Below, one piece after another: positions 19,999-29,844 of a DNA stretch of 64,000 nt. A program made the position numbers and the translations under genes. The notes below the pieces were generated by a model. The model did not search any database and had not been told where the DNA came from. It was given only the letters and a program-made list of their open reading frames with translations. The stretch's first letter is position 1; each line of letters begins with the position of its first letter. Origin of the DNA: Mycobacterium sp. Root135 (lineage in GTDB: Bacteria; Actinomycetota; Actinomycetes; Mycobacteriales; Mycobacteriaceae); NCBI RefSeq assembly GCF_001426545.1, contig NZ_LMEZ01000001.1, positions 870,034-934,033 on the forward strand, in the 5' to 3' direction.

Positions 19999-21027
19999 TC
20001 ATCTGATCGATTGCAGCTGTCTCGCCGGCCCGGTCGACCCCGGAGCGGCCATGGCGTTGGCCTCGGCGAGCAACTCTCCGAGCTGTAGCGGATACACCGT
20101 CTCCCCACCGTCGACGAGCTCGGCGATGGTGTCCTCGTCGCACCAGCGGTGCCCGTGGATGGTCCGGGTCTCCAGCGGCGTGAAATCCGAGGTCGACGGT
20201 TCGAACCTCAGGGTGCGGTAGACGAAGAACATCTCCTCGCTGCGGATCACCGAACCGTTGAAGTCGAAGACGGCGTCGCGCTTCCACACCGGCCCGATCA
20301 GGTCGGCCTTGCTGACGCGCAGCCCCGTCTCCTCGGCAAGTTCGCGAACGGCCGCGTCGGGAAGTGACTCCCCTGGCTCGACGCCACCGCCCACGGTGAA
20401 CCACCAGCGTGGCGCCGATTCGGTGGCCGGGTCGGAGCCGCAGAACAGCAGGACGTAGCCCAACTCGTCGAGCAGCACGATGCGGGCCGACGTGCGCTGG
20501 TAGACCTGCTGGCCGAAGGAGCGCTGGGCGGCGCGTTCGGCGATCTCGAAATAGGTTGGCATCGGGGCGGTTCCGCCGAGGTGCAGCCATCGCACCAGGG
20601 CGCGTTCGCGCAGAGCAAGGGTGTCGCGGACGGCGTCGTTGTGAAAGCGCCGCCCGAGCAGCACGCGCGCCTCGGCGTCGGCCATCTCCGCGACCAGCGC
20701 CACCGGCAGCGACGCCGGGTCGACGGCAGCCAACGCCGTCGACAGTTCGTTCTCGGCGGCCTCCCTGGCGTTGCGCGGCGCCCGCTCGGCGGCGTCGGCC
20801 AGTGCGGCCAGCTGCCTGCCTGCGGGGCCGTTGCCGTAGGCGTCGGTCGCCACCGCGCGGGCGACGACGGCGCGGCGGGCCAGGATGCCGTCGAGCGCCT
20901 GCCACGACAGGTCGTACCGCACGTGCAGTCGGTCCAGCCGGTGGGCGGTCTGGAACGCCCAGATGCCGCCGACCAGCAGCACCGCTGCCAGCAGGGCGAG
21001 GGCGACGACGACCAGCCAGGTGATCAC
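19999..21027 (-). CDS. membrane-anchored Nudix hydrolase
   Basis: A 342-residue protein with one N-terminal transmembrane helix (TWLVVVALALLAAVLLVGGIW) and a helical middle of about residues 30-150 (LARRAVVARAVA onward). The C-terminal Nudix domain has GGGVEPGESLPDAAVRELAEETG, a complete Nudix box near residue 220. It should hydrolyse a nucleoside-diphosphate-linked compound; the substrate is unknown. The GTG start overlaps the pimA stop as GTGA. The same arrangement next to pimA occurs in M. tuberculosis (Rv2609c), hinting at a role near mannoside synthesis. Confidence 0.87.
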   Translation of the reverse strand: MITWLVVVALALLAAVLLVGGIWAFQTAHRLDRLHVRYDLSWQALDGILARRAVVARAVATDAYGNGPAGRQLAALADAAERAPRNAREAAENELSTALAAVDPASLPVALVAEMADAEARVLLGRRFHNDAVRDTLALRERALVRWLHLGGTAPMPTYFEIAERAAQRSFGQQVYQRTSARIVLLDELGYVLLFCGSDPATESAPRWWFTVGGGVEPGESLPDAAVRELAEETGLRVSKADLIGPVWKRDAVFDFNGSVIRSEEMFFVYRTLRFEPSTSDFTPLETRTIHGHRWCDEDTIAELVDGGETVYPLQLGELLAEANAMAAPGSTGPARQLQSIR

Positions 21028-22253
21028 GCCATGTCCTTCGCCTCTTCACGTTCGGCGGCCTTCGCGCTGGCCCTGGCGGCCCGGCGGCCCGGCGGCTTGC
21101 GGCTGACGGTCGAGTCCCCGTTGCCCGTCGTGCCTTCGACGCGCACCTTCACACCGGCTCCCGCCACTGTTTCGTAGACCCGCAGGATTTCCTGCGCGAC
21201 GACCGACCAGTCGTAGCGTCGCACTGCCCTGCTTCCGGCCTCCACGTATTGCCGGCGCGCGGCGTCGTCGCCGAGGACGTCGACGAGCGCTGCGGCCAGT
21301 GCCTCGGAGTCCTCGACGGGGACCAGCCGTCCGGCCGCGCCGTCGTCGAGCACCCGCCGGAACGCGTCGAGGTCGCTGGCCACCACGGCCGTGCCTGCGG
21401 CCATCGCCTCGACCAGCACGATGCCGAAGCTCTCTCCGCCGGTGTTGGGCGCGCAGTACACGTCGGCGCTGCGCATCGCCGACGCCTTTCCGGCGTCGTC
21501 GACGAGCCCCAGGAAGCGCAGGTGCCCGGCCAGGTCGCCGGCCTCCTCGGCCAGCTCCTCCTCGTCGCCGCGGCCCACGACGAGGACTTCGAGGTCGGGG
21601 AACGACTCGACCAGGGCGGGCAACGCCCCGAGCAGGACGGCCATCCCCTTGCGCGGTTCGTCGAAGCGTCCGAGGAACAGCACCGACCGACCCGGCCGGG
21701 GGTAACCGTCCAGGACGGGGGCCGAGGCGAACGACTCGACGTCGACGCCGTTGGGGATTTCGACGGCGTCGGAGCCGAGCGCTTCCATCTGCCAGCGCCT
21801 GGCGAGGTCGGACACCGCGATGCGGCCGACGATCTTCTCGTGCCAGGGCCGCAGGATGCCCTGAAACACGCTGAGCGTCAACGACTTCGTGGTCGACGTG
21901 TGGAACGTGGCGACGATCGGGCCCTCGGCGATCATCAGCGCCAGCATGGAAAGGCTCGGTGCGTTCGGCTCGTGAATGTGCAGCACGTCGAAGTCACCGT
22001 CGACGAGCCACCTCTTCACCATGCGATGGGTGGCGGGGCCGAACCGTAGCCGCGCGACCGATCCGTTGTACGGAATGGGGATCGCCTTGCCACCGGAGAC
22101 GACGTAGTCGGGCAGCTTTGCCCCCGGTGACGACGGTGCCAGGACGCTCACGTGATGTCCGTATCCGCGCATCACCTCGGCGAGCTGCAGCACGTGCGCT
22201 TGCACGCCGCCCGGCACGTCGAACGAGTACGGGCACACCATTCCGATCCGCAT
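21024..22253 (-). CDS. pimA: phosphatidylinositol alpha-mannosyltransferase PimA
   Basis: Transfers the first mannose from GDP-mannose to phosphatidylinositol on the cytoplasmic face of the membrane, starting PIM/LM/LAM synthesis. It is a GT-B, GT4-family enzyme of 409 residues. It has the N-terminal MRIGMVCPYSFDVPGGVQAH, LGRFDEPRKGM near residue 205 and the ESFGIVLVEAMAAG donor-binding motif near residue 285. A basic, Ala/Lys-rich C-terminal tail is present. The start at 22253 matches the conserved N-terminus. It begins 2 bases after the acyltransferase stop codon. Confidence 0.96.
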   Translation of the reverse strand: MRIGMVCPYSFDVPGGVQAHVLQLAEVMRGYGHHVSVLAPSSPGAKLPDYVVSGGKAIPIPYNGSVARLRFGPATHRMVKRWLVDGDFDVLHIHEPNAPSLSMLALMIAEGPIVATFHTSTTKSLTLSVFQGILRPWHEKIVGRIAVSDLARRWQMEALGSDAVEIPNGVDVESFASAPVLDGYPRPGRSVLFLGRFDEPRKGMAVLLGALPALVESFPDLEVLVVGRGDEEELAEEAGDLAGHLRFLGLVDDAGKASAMRSADVYCAPNTGGESFGIVLVEAMAAGTAVVASDLDAFRRVLDDGAAGRLVPVEDSEALAAALVDVLGDDAARRQYVEAGSRAVRRYDWSVVAQEILRVYETVAGAGVKVRVEGTTGNGDSTVSRKPPGRRAARASAKAAEREEAKDMA

Positions 22254-22255
22254 GG

Positions 22256-23170
22256 CTACTGACCGCCGCCGGATTGCTGGAGCCGGGCCCGGCGCTCCTT
22301 CGACAAGTCGGCGATCCACTGCGGCTGCAGCATGTGCCAGTCGGCGGGGTGGGCGGCGATGTTGGCGCCGAACTGGTCGGCCAAGGTCTGCGTCACCGCC
22401 GTGACGTCACCCGAGGAGGTGTCCAGCGGTGCGCTGATCGCGGTGACCGTCACGTCGGGTTCGTAGTACGAGTGCACGGGCAGCAGCGCGGCACCGGTCG
22501 CCATCGCCAGCTTGGCGGGTCCCGCAGGCAACCTCGTCGGTTCCCCGAAGAGGTCGACGCCTACGCCGGACTTGGTCAGGTCGCGGTCGGACATCAAGCA
22601 CACCAGCCCGTTTCCGCGCAGCCGCTCGGCCAAGACCTCGAAGGGTGGCCGGGCGCCGCCGGTCAGCGGCAGGACCTCGAACCCGAGGCTTTCCCGGTAG
22701 TCCAGGAACCGCTTGTAGAGCGACTCGGGTTTGAGGCGCTCGGCCACTGTCGCGAACCGGCCGTGGGTGTTGGTCAGCCACACCCCGGCCATGTCCCAGT
22801 TGCCGCTGTGCGGCAGCGCCAAGATCGCGCCGCGGCCCGCGTCGAGCGCCGCGGCGACGTGCTCACCGCCGACGGCTGCCTCGTCGAGCTCGTGGGCCAG
22901 CACCCGGTGATCCATCGACGGCAGCCGGAACGCCTCCCGCCAATAGCGGGCGTAGGACGCCAACGACGCGCGGATCAGGTCGTCCGGCACGTCGGCCGGT
23001 GCGACTCCGACGACCCTGGCGAGGTTCTTGCGCAGCTGTTCGGGGCCGCCGCCACGTGCGGCGTACAGCGCCCCGGCCTGGAAGGCGTTGCGGGCGGCGA
23101 ACTCCGGCATCGCGCGCACCAGCCGCCAGCCGGCGGCGTAGCCGAGGTCCGACAGCTGGTCCCCGATCAC
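22256..23170 (-). CDS. patA: phosphatidylinositol mannoside acyltransferase
   Basis: Acylates the PimA-added mannose of PIM1/PIM2 using acyl-CoA at the inner face of the membrane. A lysophospholipid-acyltransferase-fold protein of 304 residues. It has the catalytic LPHSGNWDMAG (HX4D) motif near residue 125, the conserved SDRDLTKSGVGVDLFGEP segment and a C-terminal HPADWHMLQPQW. The GTG at 23170 overlaps the PI-synthase stop as GTGA. Position between the PI synthase and pimA supports the assignment. Confidence 0.94.
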   Translation of the reverse strand: MIGDQLSDLGYAAGWRLVRAMPEFAARNAFQAGALYAARGGGPEQLRKNLARVVGVAPADVPDDLIRASLASYARYWREAFRLPSMDHRVLAHELDEAAVGGEHVAAALDAGRGAILALPHSGNWDMAGVWLTNTHGRFATVAERLKPESLYKRFLDYRESLGFEVLPLTGGARPPFEVLAERLRGNGLVCLMSDRDLTKSGVGVDLFGEPTRLPAGPAKLAMATGAALLPVHSYYEPDVTVTAISAPLDTSSGDVTAVTQTLADQFGANIAAHPADWHMLQPQWIADLSKERRARLQQSGGGQ

Positions 23171-23841
23171 CGCTCGCTCGGCTCTTCGGAGTCGTTCGGC
23201 GGCGGCGTGGCCCGCATCGGTTCCGTCGCGCCTGGAGAGGTGCGCACGGAGTGCAGCCGTTGTCCCAGCGTGACGATGCTGGCGACGGCCAGGGCCCACA
23301 TGGCGACCTCGAGGAGCCACGGGACGTGCAGGAACGACACCCCGGACAGACCCGCACCGAGCAGCACGATGATGAGCCGCTCGGGTCGTTCGATGAATCC
23401 GCCGTCGCCCTTGAGACCGTTGGCCTCGGCCCTGGCCTTGACGTAGGAGATCACCTGCGAGGTGACCAGCGAGATCATCGTCGCCACCGCTAGTGACGTG
23501 CTGTGGATTCCAAAGGTGGCCCACCACAACAGACCACAGAAGACGGCGCCGTCGCTGACCCGGTCACACGTCGCGTCGAGAACGCCTCCGAACGCGGTGC
23601 TGAACCCGCGCTCACGCGCCATCGCACCGTCGAGCATGTCGGCGAGGACGAAGACGAAGACCGCGAACGCACCCCACCACAACTGCCCGATCGGGAACAG
23701 CGTCAGTGCCGCGATCACGGTCCCGGCTGTCCCGATGATCGTGATGCTGTCGGGGGTCAAACCCATGCGCAGCGACGCCTTGGCCACCGGGCGGCTCAGC
23801 TTGGCGTACGCCGCCCTGGTCAAGAGGTAGAAGTCGCTCAC
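23167..23841 (-). CDS. pgsA1: phosphatidylinositol(-phosphate) synthase, CDP-alcohol phosphotransferase
   Basis: Makes phosphatidylinositol (phosphate) from CDP-diacylglycerol and inositol (phosphate). The 224 residues have about six transmembrane helices and the full CDP-alcohol phosphotransferase motif: D-x2-DG-x2-AR-x8-G-x3-D-x3-D (DMLDGAMARERG then GGVLDATCDRVSD) near residues 69-92. The GTG at 23841 overlaps the HIT gene stop as GTGA; the open frame continues upstream inside the HIT gene. The C-terminal tail is polar. Confidence 0.95.
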   Translation of the reverse strand: MSDFYLLTRAAYAKLSRPVAKASLRMGLTPDSITIIGTAGTVIAALTLFPIGQLWWGAFAVFVFVLADMLDGAMARERGFSTAFGGVLDATCDRVSDGAVFCGLLWWATFGIHSTSLAVATMISLVTSQVISYVKARAEANGLKGDGGFIERPERLIIVLLGAGLSGVSFLHVPWLLEVAMWALAVASIVTLGQRLHSVRTSPGATEPMRATPPPNDSEEPSER

Positions 23842-24404
23842 GACTGCGCCGCCCACTCGTCTGCCAGCAGCTGGCGGGTGTCGCGGAGCAACTGCGGGAT
23901 GATCTTCGAGTCGCCGATGATCGTGATGAAGTTGGCGTCCCCACCCCACCGCGGCACGACGTGCATGTGCAAATGCTCGGCGAGGCTACCGCCCGCCGAG
24001 TGTCCGAGGTTGAGGCCGACGTTGAAGCCGTGCGGCCGGGAGACGGTCTTCATGACCCGAATCGCCTTCTGGGTGAACGCCATCAGCTCGGCGCTCTCCG
24101 CATCGGTGAGGTCTTCGAGTTCGGAGACCCTGCGGTACGGCACCACCATCAGGTGGCCGGGGTTGTACGGGTACAGGTTCAGCACCGCGTAGACGAGTTC
24201 GCCGCGTGCCACCACCAGACCGTCCTCGTCCGACATCGCGGGGATGTCGGTGAACGGTTCCGACGACCCGGCCGATCCAGCCAAACCGCCGGACGTCTTC
24301 GCCTCGGCGATGTAGTTCATCCGGTGCGGCGTCCACAGCCGCTGAAGGTGGTCGGGATCGCCGACCCCGCGGTCGGTGATCGTGTTCTCCGGGTCCCCTG
24401 TCAC
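23838..24404 (-). CDS. HIT-family protein, probable diadenosine tetraphosphate phosphorylase
   Basis: A histidine-triad nucleotide hydrolase/transferase of 188 residues. The triad [13 protein letters not shown] near residue 143 holds the catalytic histidines. [18 protein letters not shown] and [13 protein letters not shown] are family segments. The M. tuberculosis counterpart (Rv2613c) is described as an Ap4A phosphorylase, which I use for the call. The GTG start overlaps the thrS stop (GTGA). The coupling to thrS is suggestive, because aminoacyl-tRNA synthetases generate Ap4A as a side product. Confidence 0.92.
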   Translation of the reverse strand: MTGDPENTITDRGVGDPDHLQRLWTPHRMNYIAEAKTSGGLAGSAGSSEPFTDIPAMSDEDGLVVARGELVYAVLNLYPYNPGHLMVVPYRRVSELEDLTDAESAELMAFTQKAIRVMKTVSRPHGFNVGLNLGHSAGGSLAEHLHMHVVPRWGGDANFITIIGDSKIIPQLLRDTRQLLADEWAAQS

Positions 24405-26443
24405 ACCGTGACCAGTTCCGCTGTCGGAGCAGCATTCTCGCGTCGGGCGATCCAGTCGACGATGGCGTCGACCGCCACGTCGCGCGGAACGCCGTTGATC
24501 TGGGTGCGGTCGCCGAACCGGAAGCTCACCGCACCCGCTTCGACGTCGCGTTCGCCCGCGAGCAGCATGAACGGCACCTTCTGGTTGGTCTGGTTGACGA
24601 TCTTCTTCGCCATCCGGTCGTCGCTGGCGTCCACCTCGACCCGGACACCCCTTGCCTTCAGTTGGGCGGCAACGTCTTCCAGGTACGGCACGAAGGCGTC
24701 CGCGACGGGGATGCCGACCACCTGGACCGGTGCCAGCCAGGCCGGGAAGGCGCCGGCGTAGTGCTCGGTCAACACCCCGAAGAACCGTTCGATCGACCCG
24801 AAGAGTGCGCGGTGGATCAGCACCGGCCGCTGCCTGCTGCCGTCGGCCGCGGTGTATTCCAGCTCGAAGCGCTCCGGCATGTTGAAGTCCAACTGGATGG
24901 TGGACATCTGCCAGGTCCGTCCGAGGGCGTCCTTGACCTGGACCGAGATCTTCGGACCGTAGAACGCCGCGCCGCCCGGGTCGGGCACCAGGTCCAACCC
25001 GGATGCCTCGGCGACCTCCCGGAGCGTCTCGGTGGCCTCTTCCCAGTCGTCGTCGGAGCCGACGTACTTGTCGGGGTCCTTGGTGGACAACTCAAGGTAG
25101 TAGTCGTCGAGACCGTAGTCGGCGAGCAGGTCAAGAACGAAGCGCAGCAAGGAACTGAGCTCGTCGCGCATCTGCTCGCGGGTGGTGTAGATGTGGGAGT
25201 CGTCCTGGGTCATGCCGCGCACCCGGGTCAGGCCGTGCACGACACCGGACTTCTCGTAGCGGTACACCGAGCCGAACTCGAAGAGCCGCAACGGAAGTTC
25301 GCGGTAGGAGCGTCCGCGTGCCCGGTAGATCAGGTGGTGCATCGGGCAGTTCATCGGCTTGAGGTAGTAGTTCTGGCCGGGCTTGCGCACCGTGCCGTCC
25401 TCGTTGAGTTCCTCGTCGACGTGCATCGGAGGGAACATGCCGTCGGCGTACCACTCGAGGTGGCCCGAGGTGATGTAGAGGTGCTCCTTGGTGATGTGCG
25501 GGGTGTTGACGAACTCGTAGCCCGCCTGCTCGTGCTTGCGACGCGAGTAGTCCTCGAGCTCACGCCGAATGATGCCGCCCTTGGGGTGGAAGACCGGCAG
25601 CCCGGAGCCCAGCTCGTCGGGGAAGCTGAACAGATCCAGTTCGACGCCGAGCTTGCGGTGATCGCGGAGCAGCGCCTGCTCGATCAGCTCGAGGTGCGCA
25701 TCCAGCGCCTCCTGCGATTCCCATGCGGTGCCGTAGATGCGCTGCAGGCTGGCATTGGCCTGGTTGCCCCGCCAGTAGGCGGCCGAGCTGCGGGTGAGCT
25801 TGAACGCGGGGATGTACTTGGTGGTCGGGATGTGCGGACCGCGGCATAGGTCGCCCCAGATGCGTTCCCTGGTGCGAGGATTCAGGTTGTCGTAGGCGGT
25901 GAGCTCGGTGCCGCCCACTTCCATGACGTCCGGGTCGCCGGACTTGTCGTCGATCAGTTCGAGCTTGTACGGCTCGTCGGCGAGGTCCTCACGGGCCTCG
26001 TCCTTCGACGAGTACACGCGGCGGTCGAACAGTTGGCCGTCCTTGACGATCTTCTGCATGCGCTTCTCCAGCGCGGCAAGATCCTCCGGGGTAAAGGCCC
26101 GGGGCACCTCGAAGTCGTAGTAGAAGCCGTCGGTGATGGGCGGGCCGATGCCCAACTTCGCCTCGGGAAACAGGCCCTGGACCGCCTGGGCGAGGACGTG
26201 TGCCGCCGAGTGCCGGATGACGCTGCGTCCGTCCTCGGTGTTGGCGGCGACCGGGGTCACCTCTGCGTCGACGTCGGGTGTCCACGAGAGATCTCGCAGC
26301 TGGCCGTCGGCGTCACGGACGACGACGATCGCGTCGGAGGCTCCTCGGCTGGGCAGCCCGGCGTCACGTACCGCCGCGCCGGCCGTGGTCCCGGCAGCGA
26401 CCCGGATCGGGGCTGCTGGGGCAATGCTGGCGACGGCGGTCAT
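24401..26443 (-). CDS. thrS: threonyl-tRNA synthetase
   Basis: Charges tRNA-Thr. The 680 residues contain an N-terminal TGS domain (about 10-70) and an editing/SAD domain with [14 protein letters not shown]. The class II catalytic core includes [11 protein letters not shown], with the zinc Cys and the class II motif 2 ([25 protein letters not shown]) near residues 360-400. The C-terminal anticodon-binding domain begins with [10 protein letters not shown]. It leads the thrS-HIT-pgsA1-patA-pimA-Nudix chain. I see no T-box in the 75-base gap upstream; the gene is probably constitutively expressed. Confidence 0.97.
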   Translation of the reverse strand: MTAVASIAPAAPIRVAAGTTAGAAVRDAGLPSRGASDAIVVVRDADGQLRDLSWTPDVDAEVTPVAANTEDGRSVIRHSAAHVLAQAVQGLFPEAKLGIGPPITDGFYYDFEVPRAFTPEDLAALEKRMQKIVKDGQLFDRRVYSSKDEAREDLADEPYKLELIDDKSGDPDVMEVGGTELTAYDNLNPRTRERIWGDLCRGPHIPTTKYIPAFKLTRSSAAYWRGNQANASLQRIYGTAWESQEALDAHLELIEQALLRDHRKLGVELDLFSFPDELGSGLPVFHPKGGIIRRELEDYSRRKHEQAGYEFVNTPHITKEHLYITSGHLEWYADGMFPPMHVDEELNEDGTVRKPGQNYYLKPMNCPMHHLIYRARGRSYRELPLRLFEFGSVYRYEKSGVVHGLTRVRGMTQDDSHIYTTREQMRDELSSLLRFVLDLLADYGLDDYYLELSTKDPDKYVGSDDDWEEATETLREVAEASGLDLVPDPGGAAFYGPKISVQVKDALGRTWQMSTIQLDFNMPERFELEYTAADGSRQRPVLIHRALFGSIERFFGVLTEHYAGAFPAWLAPVQVVGIPVADAFVPYLEDVAAQLKARGVRVEVDASDDRMAKKIVNQTNQKVPFMLLAGERDVEAGAVSFRFGDRTQINGVPRDVAVDAIVDWIARRENAAPTAELVTV

Positions 26444-26518
26444 CAGTGGGTCTCCTCGTAAGCGGGTACGGCGCGTTGGACGCGACCATGGTATCGGGGT
26501 GGGTGTGGGGGTGAACGC

Positions 26519-26941
26519 TCAAGACCCCAGGCCGACGGGACTCTTCAGCCACGGCTGCTCGACACCGAACAGCCCGGCGACGAAGCTGAGGGCCCCGAAC
26601 AACCACAGCGTGGCGATCACGACCGCCGCGGTGAGGACGAAACCGAGCACCTGCACCCACAGGCCCTGGGCCTTGAACCAGTCCATCACCCGGTCGTATC
26701 GCTCCTTGGTGTAGCGCAGGAGTCGATGGGCCCATTCGAATTCGCTCGCCAGGATGCCGAGTCCGAGGAAGACGATTGCCCATCCCGGCCCCGGGTAAGG
26801 GATCGCGACGATGCCAAGGCCCAACACCGCCAGGCCCACCACGCCGACCACGATTCGGTAGGTGAGGTCGTAGGCGGGTCGCTCGCGAAGCCCGTCTCGC
26901 CAACTCGCCCAGCGGCGCTTGGCGTCGTTGAACGTGCTCAT
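26519..26941 (-). CDS. PGPGW / TIGR02611 family transmembrane protein
   Basis: A 140-residue protein with three to four membrane segments. It contains the family motif IPYPGPGWAIVFLGLGILASEFEWA near residue 47, followed by a basic KERYDRVMDW helix and two further hydrophobic stretches. Function unknown. The ATG at 26941 overlaps the thioesterase stop (ATGA), so the two are translationally coupled. It ends 75 bases from thrS on the same strand. Confidence 0.85.
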   Translation of the reverse strand: MSTFNDAKRRWASWRDGLRERPAYDLTYRIVVGVVGLAVLGLGIVAIPYPGPGWAIVFLGLGILASEFEWAHRLLRYTKERYDRVMDWFKAQGLWVQVLGFVLTAAVVIATLWLFGALSFVAGLFGVEQPWLKSPVGLGS

Positions 26942-27564
26942 GGTTGTCCTGGCAGCAGCGTCAGGAACAGGGCCTCGGCTTCGCACAGCACGGTGTCGCC
27001 GTCCAGGAGGCGGCCGGTGAGGAAGATCTTCCGCCCGTCGATCCGGTCGATTCCGGCGTCCACTCGTAACTCCTTCTCCACCGGCACGATCTTGCGGTAG
27101 TCGACGTGCAGGAATGCGGTGCGTTGCCGCGGGCTCTCGCTGAGCTTGAACGCGGTGTAGCCAAGCAGCGAGTCGAACAGCAGTGCCAGCGCACCACCGT
27201 GGACCGCCCCGTTGCGGCCCAGATGGAACCGGCGGAAACGCGCCGTCCCGCCGACCCTGTTGTCGTCGGTGACCCTCAGGTTCACCGGCACCTGCATGAT
27301 GTTGCCCCGGTTGGGGAGGTCCATCCGCCGCCCCGACGGCGACCGCCACTCGTCGGCGTCGTACGGCGCCAGCAGCGCGTTGACGTTCTCGATCAGGTCA
27401 GCCGCCTGCGTCACGACGTCGTCGGGAGCGTCGGCTCCACGGGTCAGATCCTGGAGCGTGCGGACGGCCTCGACGAACCGACCGTAGTCGGGGCCGCCGC
27501 TGGTGGTCGGCACCGGCGGGTTGAACCCGCCGCCGGACTTCAGGTCTTGGGGGTCGGGGGCCAC
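26938..27564 (-). CDS. PaaI-type hotdog thioesterase
   Basis: A 208-residue protein with an N-terminal helical extension (about 1-80) and a C-terminal hotdog domain with the 4HBT/PaaI motif GRNGAVHGGALALLFDSLLGY near residue 118. It should hydrolyse an acyl-CoA thioester; the substrate is unknown. The start is GTG. It is first of a two-gene unit with the PGPGW protein. Confidence 0.86.
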   Translation of the reverse strand: MAPDPQDLKSGGGFNPPVPTTSGGPDYGRFVEAVRTLQDLTRGADAPDDVVTQAADLIENVNALLAPYDADEWRSPSGRRMDLPNRGNIMQVPVNLRVTDDNRVGGTARFRRFHLGRNGAVHGGALALLFDSLLGYTAFKLSESPRQRTAFLHVDYRKIVPVEKELRVDAGIDRIDGRKIFLTGRLLDGDTVLCEAEALFLTLLPGQP

Positions 27565-27609
27565 CCGCTCACCGTATTGCCTGCGTGGTGGCCGGGGCGT
27601 ACCCGGTTC

Positions 27610-28476
27610 CTACTGCTCGGGCTTGCTGAGCGCGGCGAACTCCTCGTCGGTGAGCGTGACCTCGGCGGCCGACACGTTCTCGTCGAGGTGCGCGACGCGG
27701 GACGTGCCGGGGATCGGGATCATGACGGGCGACCGCTTCAGCAGCCACGCCACGGCCAGCTGAGAGGGCTTGATGCGGTGTTCGGAGGCGATGCGCTGCA
27801 GCGGGCCACCGTCGGCGACCAGCGGCCCGGAGCCCAGCGGCGCCCACGGGATGAAGGCGATGTTCTGCGCTTCACAGGCTTCCAAGAGTGGGTCGGCGCC
27901 GCGCTCGGCCATGTTGTAGCGGTTCTGCACCGAAGCGATCGGAGTGACCTTCTGCGCCGCCGCCAGCTGGTAGACGGTGATCTCGGACAGCCCGATGTGC
28001 CGGATCTTGCCCTCCTTCTGCAGCGCGGCGAGCTCACCCACCTGATCCTCGGCGGGGAACTTGGAGTCGATGCGGTGCAGCTGGAAGAGGTCGATGCGGT
28101 CGGTGCCGAGCCGGCGCAGGCTCATCTCCACTTCCTGGCGCAGATACGCGGGGAAGCCGAGCGGCGTCCACTCGTTCTCGCCGGTCCGCAGCAGCCCGGC
28201 CTTGGTGGCGACGACCAGGTCGTCGCGATAGGGATGCAGCGCTTCGCGGATGAGTTCCTCGGCCACGTACGGGCCGTAGGAGTTGGCGGTGTCGAAGAAG
28301 TCGATGCCGAGTTCGACGGCGCGGCGCAGGACGCGGATGGCTTCGGCACGGTCGTCGGGCGGGCCCCAGATGCCGTTGCCGGTCAGACGCATGGTGCCAA
28401 ATCCCAACCGATGGACGGTGAGATCGCCACCGATGGTGAACGTTCCAGATGCTTGAGCGACGGGTTGCGTGGTCAC
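27610..28476 (-). CDS. aldo/keto reductase
   Basis: An NADPH-dependent TIM-barrel oxidoreductase of 288 residues. The catalytic residues appear in FDTANSYG (Asp, Tyr), VATKAG (Lys) and LFQLHRID (His). The C-terminal cofactor site includes PIPGTSRVAHLDENV. Substrate unknown. The GTG at 28476 (VTTQPVAQ) is preferred over the upstream frame to 28548. It diverges from the DUF1990 gene with a gap of about 37 bases. Confidence 0.9.
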   Translation of the reverse strand: MTTQPVAQASGTFTIGGDLTVHRLGFGTMRLTGNGIWGPPDDRAEAIRVLRRAVELGIDFFDTANSYGPYVAEELIREALHPYRDDLVVATKAGLLRTGENEWTPLGFPAYLRQEVEMSLRRLGTDRIDLFQLHRIDSKFPAEDQVGELAALQKEGKIRHIGLSEITVYQLAAAQKVTPIASVQNRYNMAERGADPLLEACEAQNIAFIPWAPLGSGPLVADGGPLQRIASEHRIKPSQLAVAWLLKRSPVMIPIPGTSRVAHLDENVSAAEVTLTDEEFAALSKPEQ

Positions 28477-28513
28477 GTGATCGACGGTACCGCTGAAATG
28501 GCATGGTGGGTTG

Positions 28514-29011
28514 GTGAAATCGAGCGACCTCGCGGGACTCCCGTTCACCTACCCGGAGGTCGGCGCCACGGCTGGCCCGCCGCCTGCCGGGTACCGGCAT
28601 CTGAGCGCCTCGGCGGTGATCGGCCATGGGCGGACGAGATTCGAGGAGGCCGCCGCGGAGGTGATGCGGTGGGGCATGCTCCGCGGTGCCGGGCTGCGGG
28701 TGGACGCGACGACGGAGGTGGCCGCCGTCGGGTCGGAGGTCGTCGTCGGGCTCGGCCCGGTGCGGGCGCCGTGTCGGGTGGTCCACGTCGTCGACGAACC
28801 CAATCGCCGCGGCTTCGCGTACGGCACGCTGCCGGGGCACGCCGAGACCGGGGAAGAACTGTTCGCCGTCCGGTACGACCCCGGCGACGAGACGGTCCAC
28901 GCCGAGATCAGCGCGTTCTCCCGGCACGGCACCTGGTGGAGCAAACTCGCCGGGCCGTTCACCTCGCTGATGCAGCGGGTGGTGAGCGGGCGGTATCTTC
29001 GGGCGCTGTGA
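28514..29011 (+). CDS. DUF1990 family protein
   Basis: A protein of about 165 residues resembling DUF1990. [11 protein letters not shown] lies at the start. A central [23 protein letters not shown] segment and the C-terminal [32 protein letters not shown] follow. These have features of a lipocalin/START-like small-molecule binder, but the function is unknown. GTG 28514 or TTG 28511 could start it; no strong ribosome-binding site is visible. Confidence 0.78.
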   Translation: MKSSDLAGLPFTYPEVGATAGPPPAGYRHLSASAVIGHGRTRFEEAAAEVMRWGMLRGAGLRVDATTEVAAVGSEVVVGLGPVRAPCRVVHVVDEPNRRGFAYGTLPGHAETGEELFAVRYDPGDETVHAEISAFSRHGTWWSKLAGPFTSLMQRVVSGRYLRAL

Positions 29012-29033
29012 GCCAAGGGAGGGTGAACGAATC

Positions 29034-29819
29034 GTGAAGGTGCACCACCTCAACTGCGGGACGATGGACTCCCCCGGCGCACCGACGATCTGCCACGTGT
29101 TGTTGCTCGAGACGGACAACGGCCTGGTCCTCGTCGACTCGGGATTTGGCCTGCGCGACTGTGCGGATCCGCGTCGCCTCGGCCCGTCGCAGCGGGTGAT
29201 CCGGCCGCGCTTCGACGTCGCGGAGACGGCAGTCCGCCAGGTGGAGGCACTCGGCTTCAGTCGCACCGACGTCCGCCACGTCGTCGCGACGCACTTCGAC
29301 GTCGACCACGTGGGCGGCATCTCCGACTTCCCCGACGCCACGATTCACGTCACTGCCGCGGAGGCCCTCGGCGCCATGAGGGAACCGACGCGCAGTGACA
29401 GGTTTCGCTTCCGGCCCGCCCAGTGGGCGCACGGACCGCACATCGTGGAGCACGAACCGACCGGCGAGAAGTGGCGCGGCTTCGCCGCAGCCAAGGAACT
29501 CGACTCGATCGCGCCGGGCATCGTTCTCGTCTCGCTGCCCGGCCACACGCGTGGGCATGCCTGTGTCGCGGTCGACGCCGGCCACCGCTGGGTGCTCCAT
29601 TGCGGCGACGCCTTCTACTACGAAGGAACCCTCGACGGCCGGTCCCGCGTCCCGTGGGGGCTGAAGGTCTCCGAGAAGCTCGTCGCCTATGACCGAAAGG
29701 CGGTGCACGACAACCACTCCCGCCTCGCAGAGCTGTACGCGCACCGCGATCCCAAGCTGTTGATCGTCTCGGCCCACGACCCGAGGTTGCTCGCCAACGC
29801 GATCGCCACCGCCGTTTAG
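29034..29819 (+). CDS. metallo-beta-lactamase-fold hydrolase
   Basis: A 261-residue MBL-superfamily hydrolase. The metal site is evident in [11 protein letters not shown] near residue 85 (HxxxDH form), [13 protein letters not shown] with a later His near residue 170, and LHCGDAFYY supplying the bridging Asp. A C-terminal SAHDPRLL matches the final His. It is of the lactonase/glyoxalase II-like branch, substrate unknown. The start GTG is preceded by AAGGGAGGG. Confidence 0.87.
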   Translation: MKVHHLNCGTMDSPGAPTICHVLLLETDNGLVLVDSGFGLRDCADPRRLGPSQRVIRPRFDVAETAVRQVEALGFSRTDVRHVVATHFDVDHVGGISDFPDATIHVTAAEALGAMREPTRSDRFRFRPAQWAHGPHIVEHEPTGEKWRGFAAAKELDSIAPGIVLVSLPGHTRGHACVAVDAGHRWVLHCGDAFYYEGTLDGRSRVPWGLKVSEKLVAYDRKAVHDNHSRLAELYAHRDPKLLIVSAHDPRLLANAIATAV

Positions 29820-29844
29820 CCGGCGGGTGCGCGATACTGACGGC

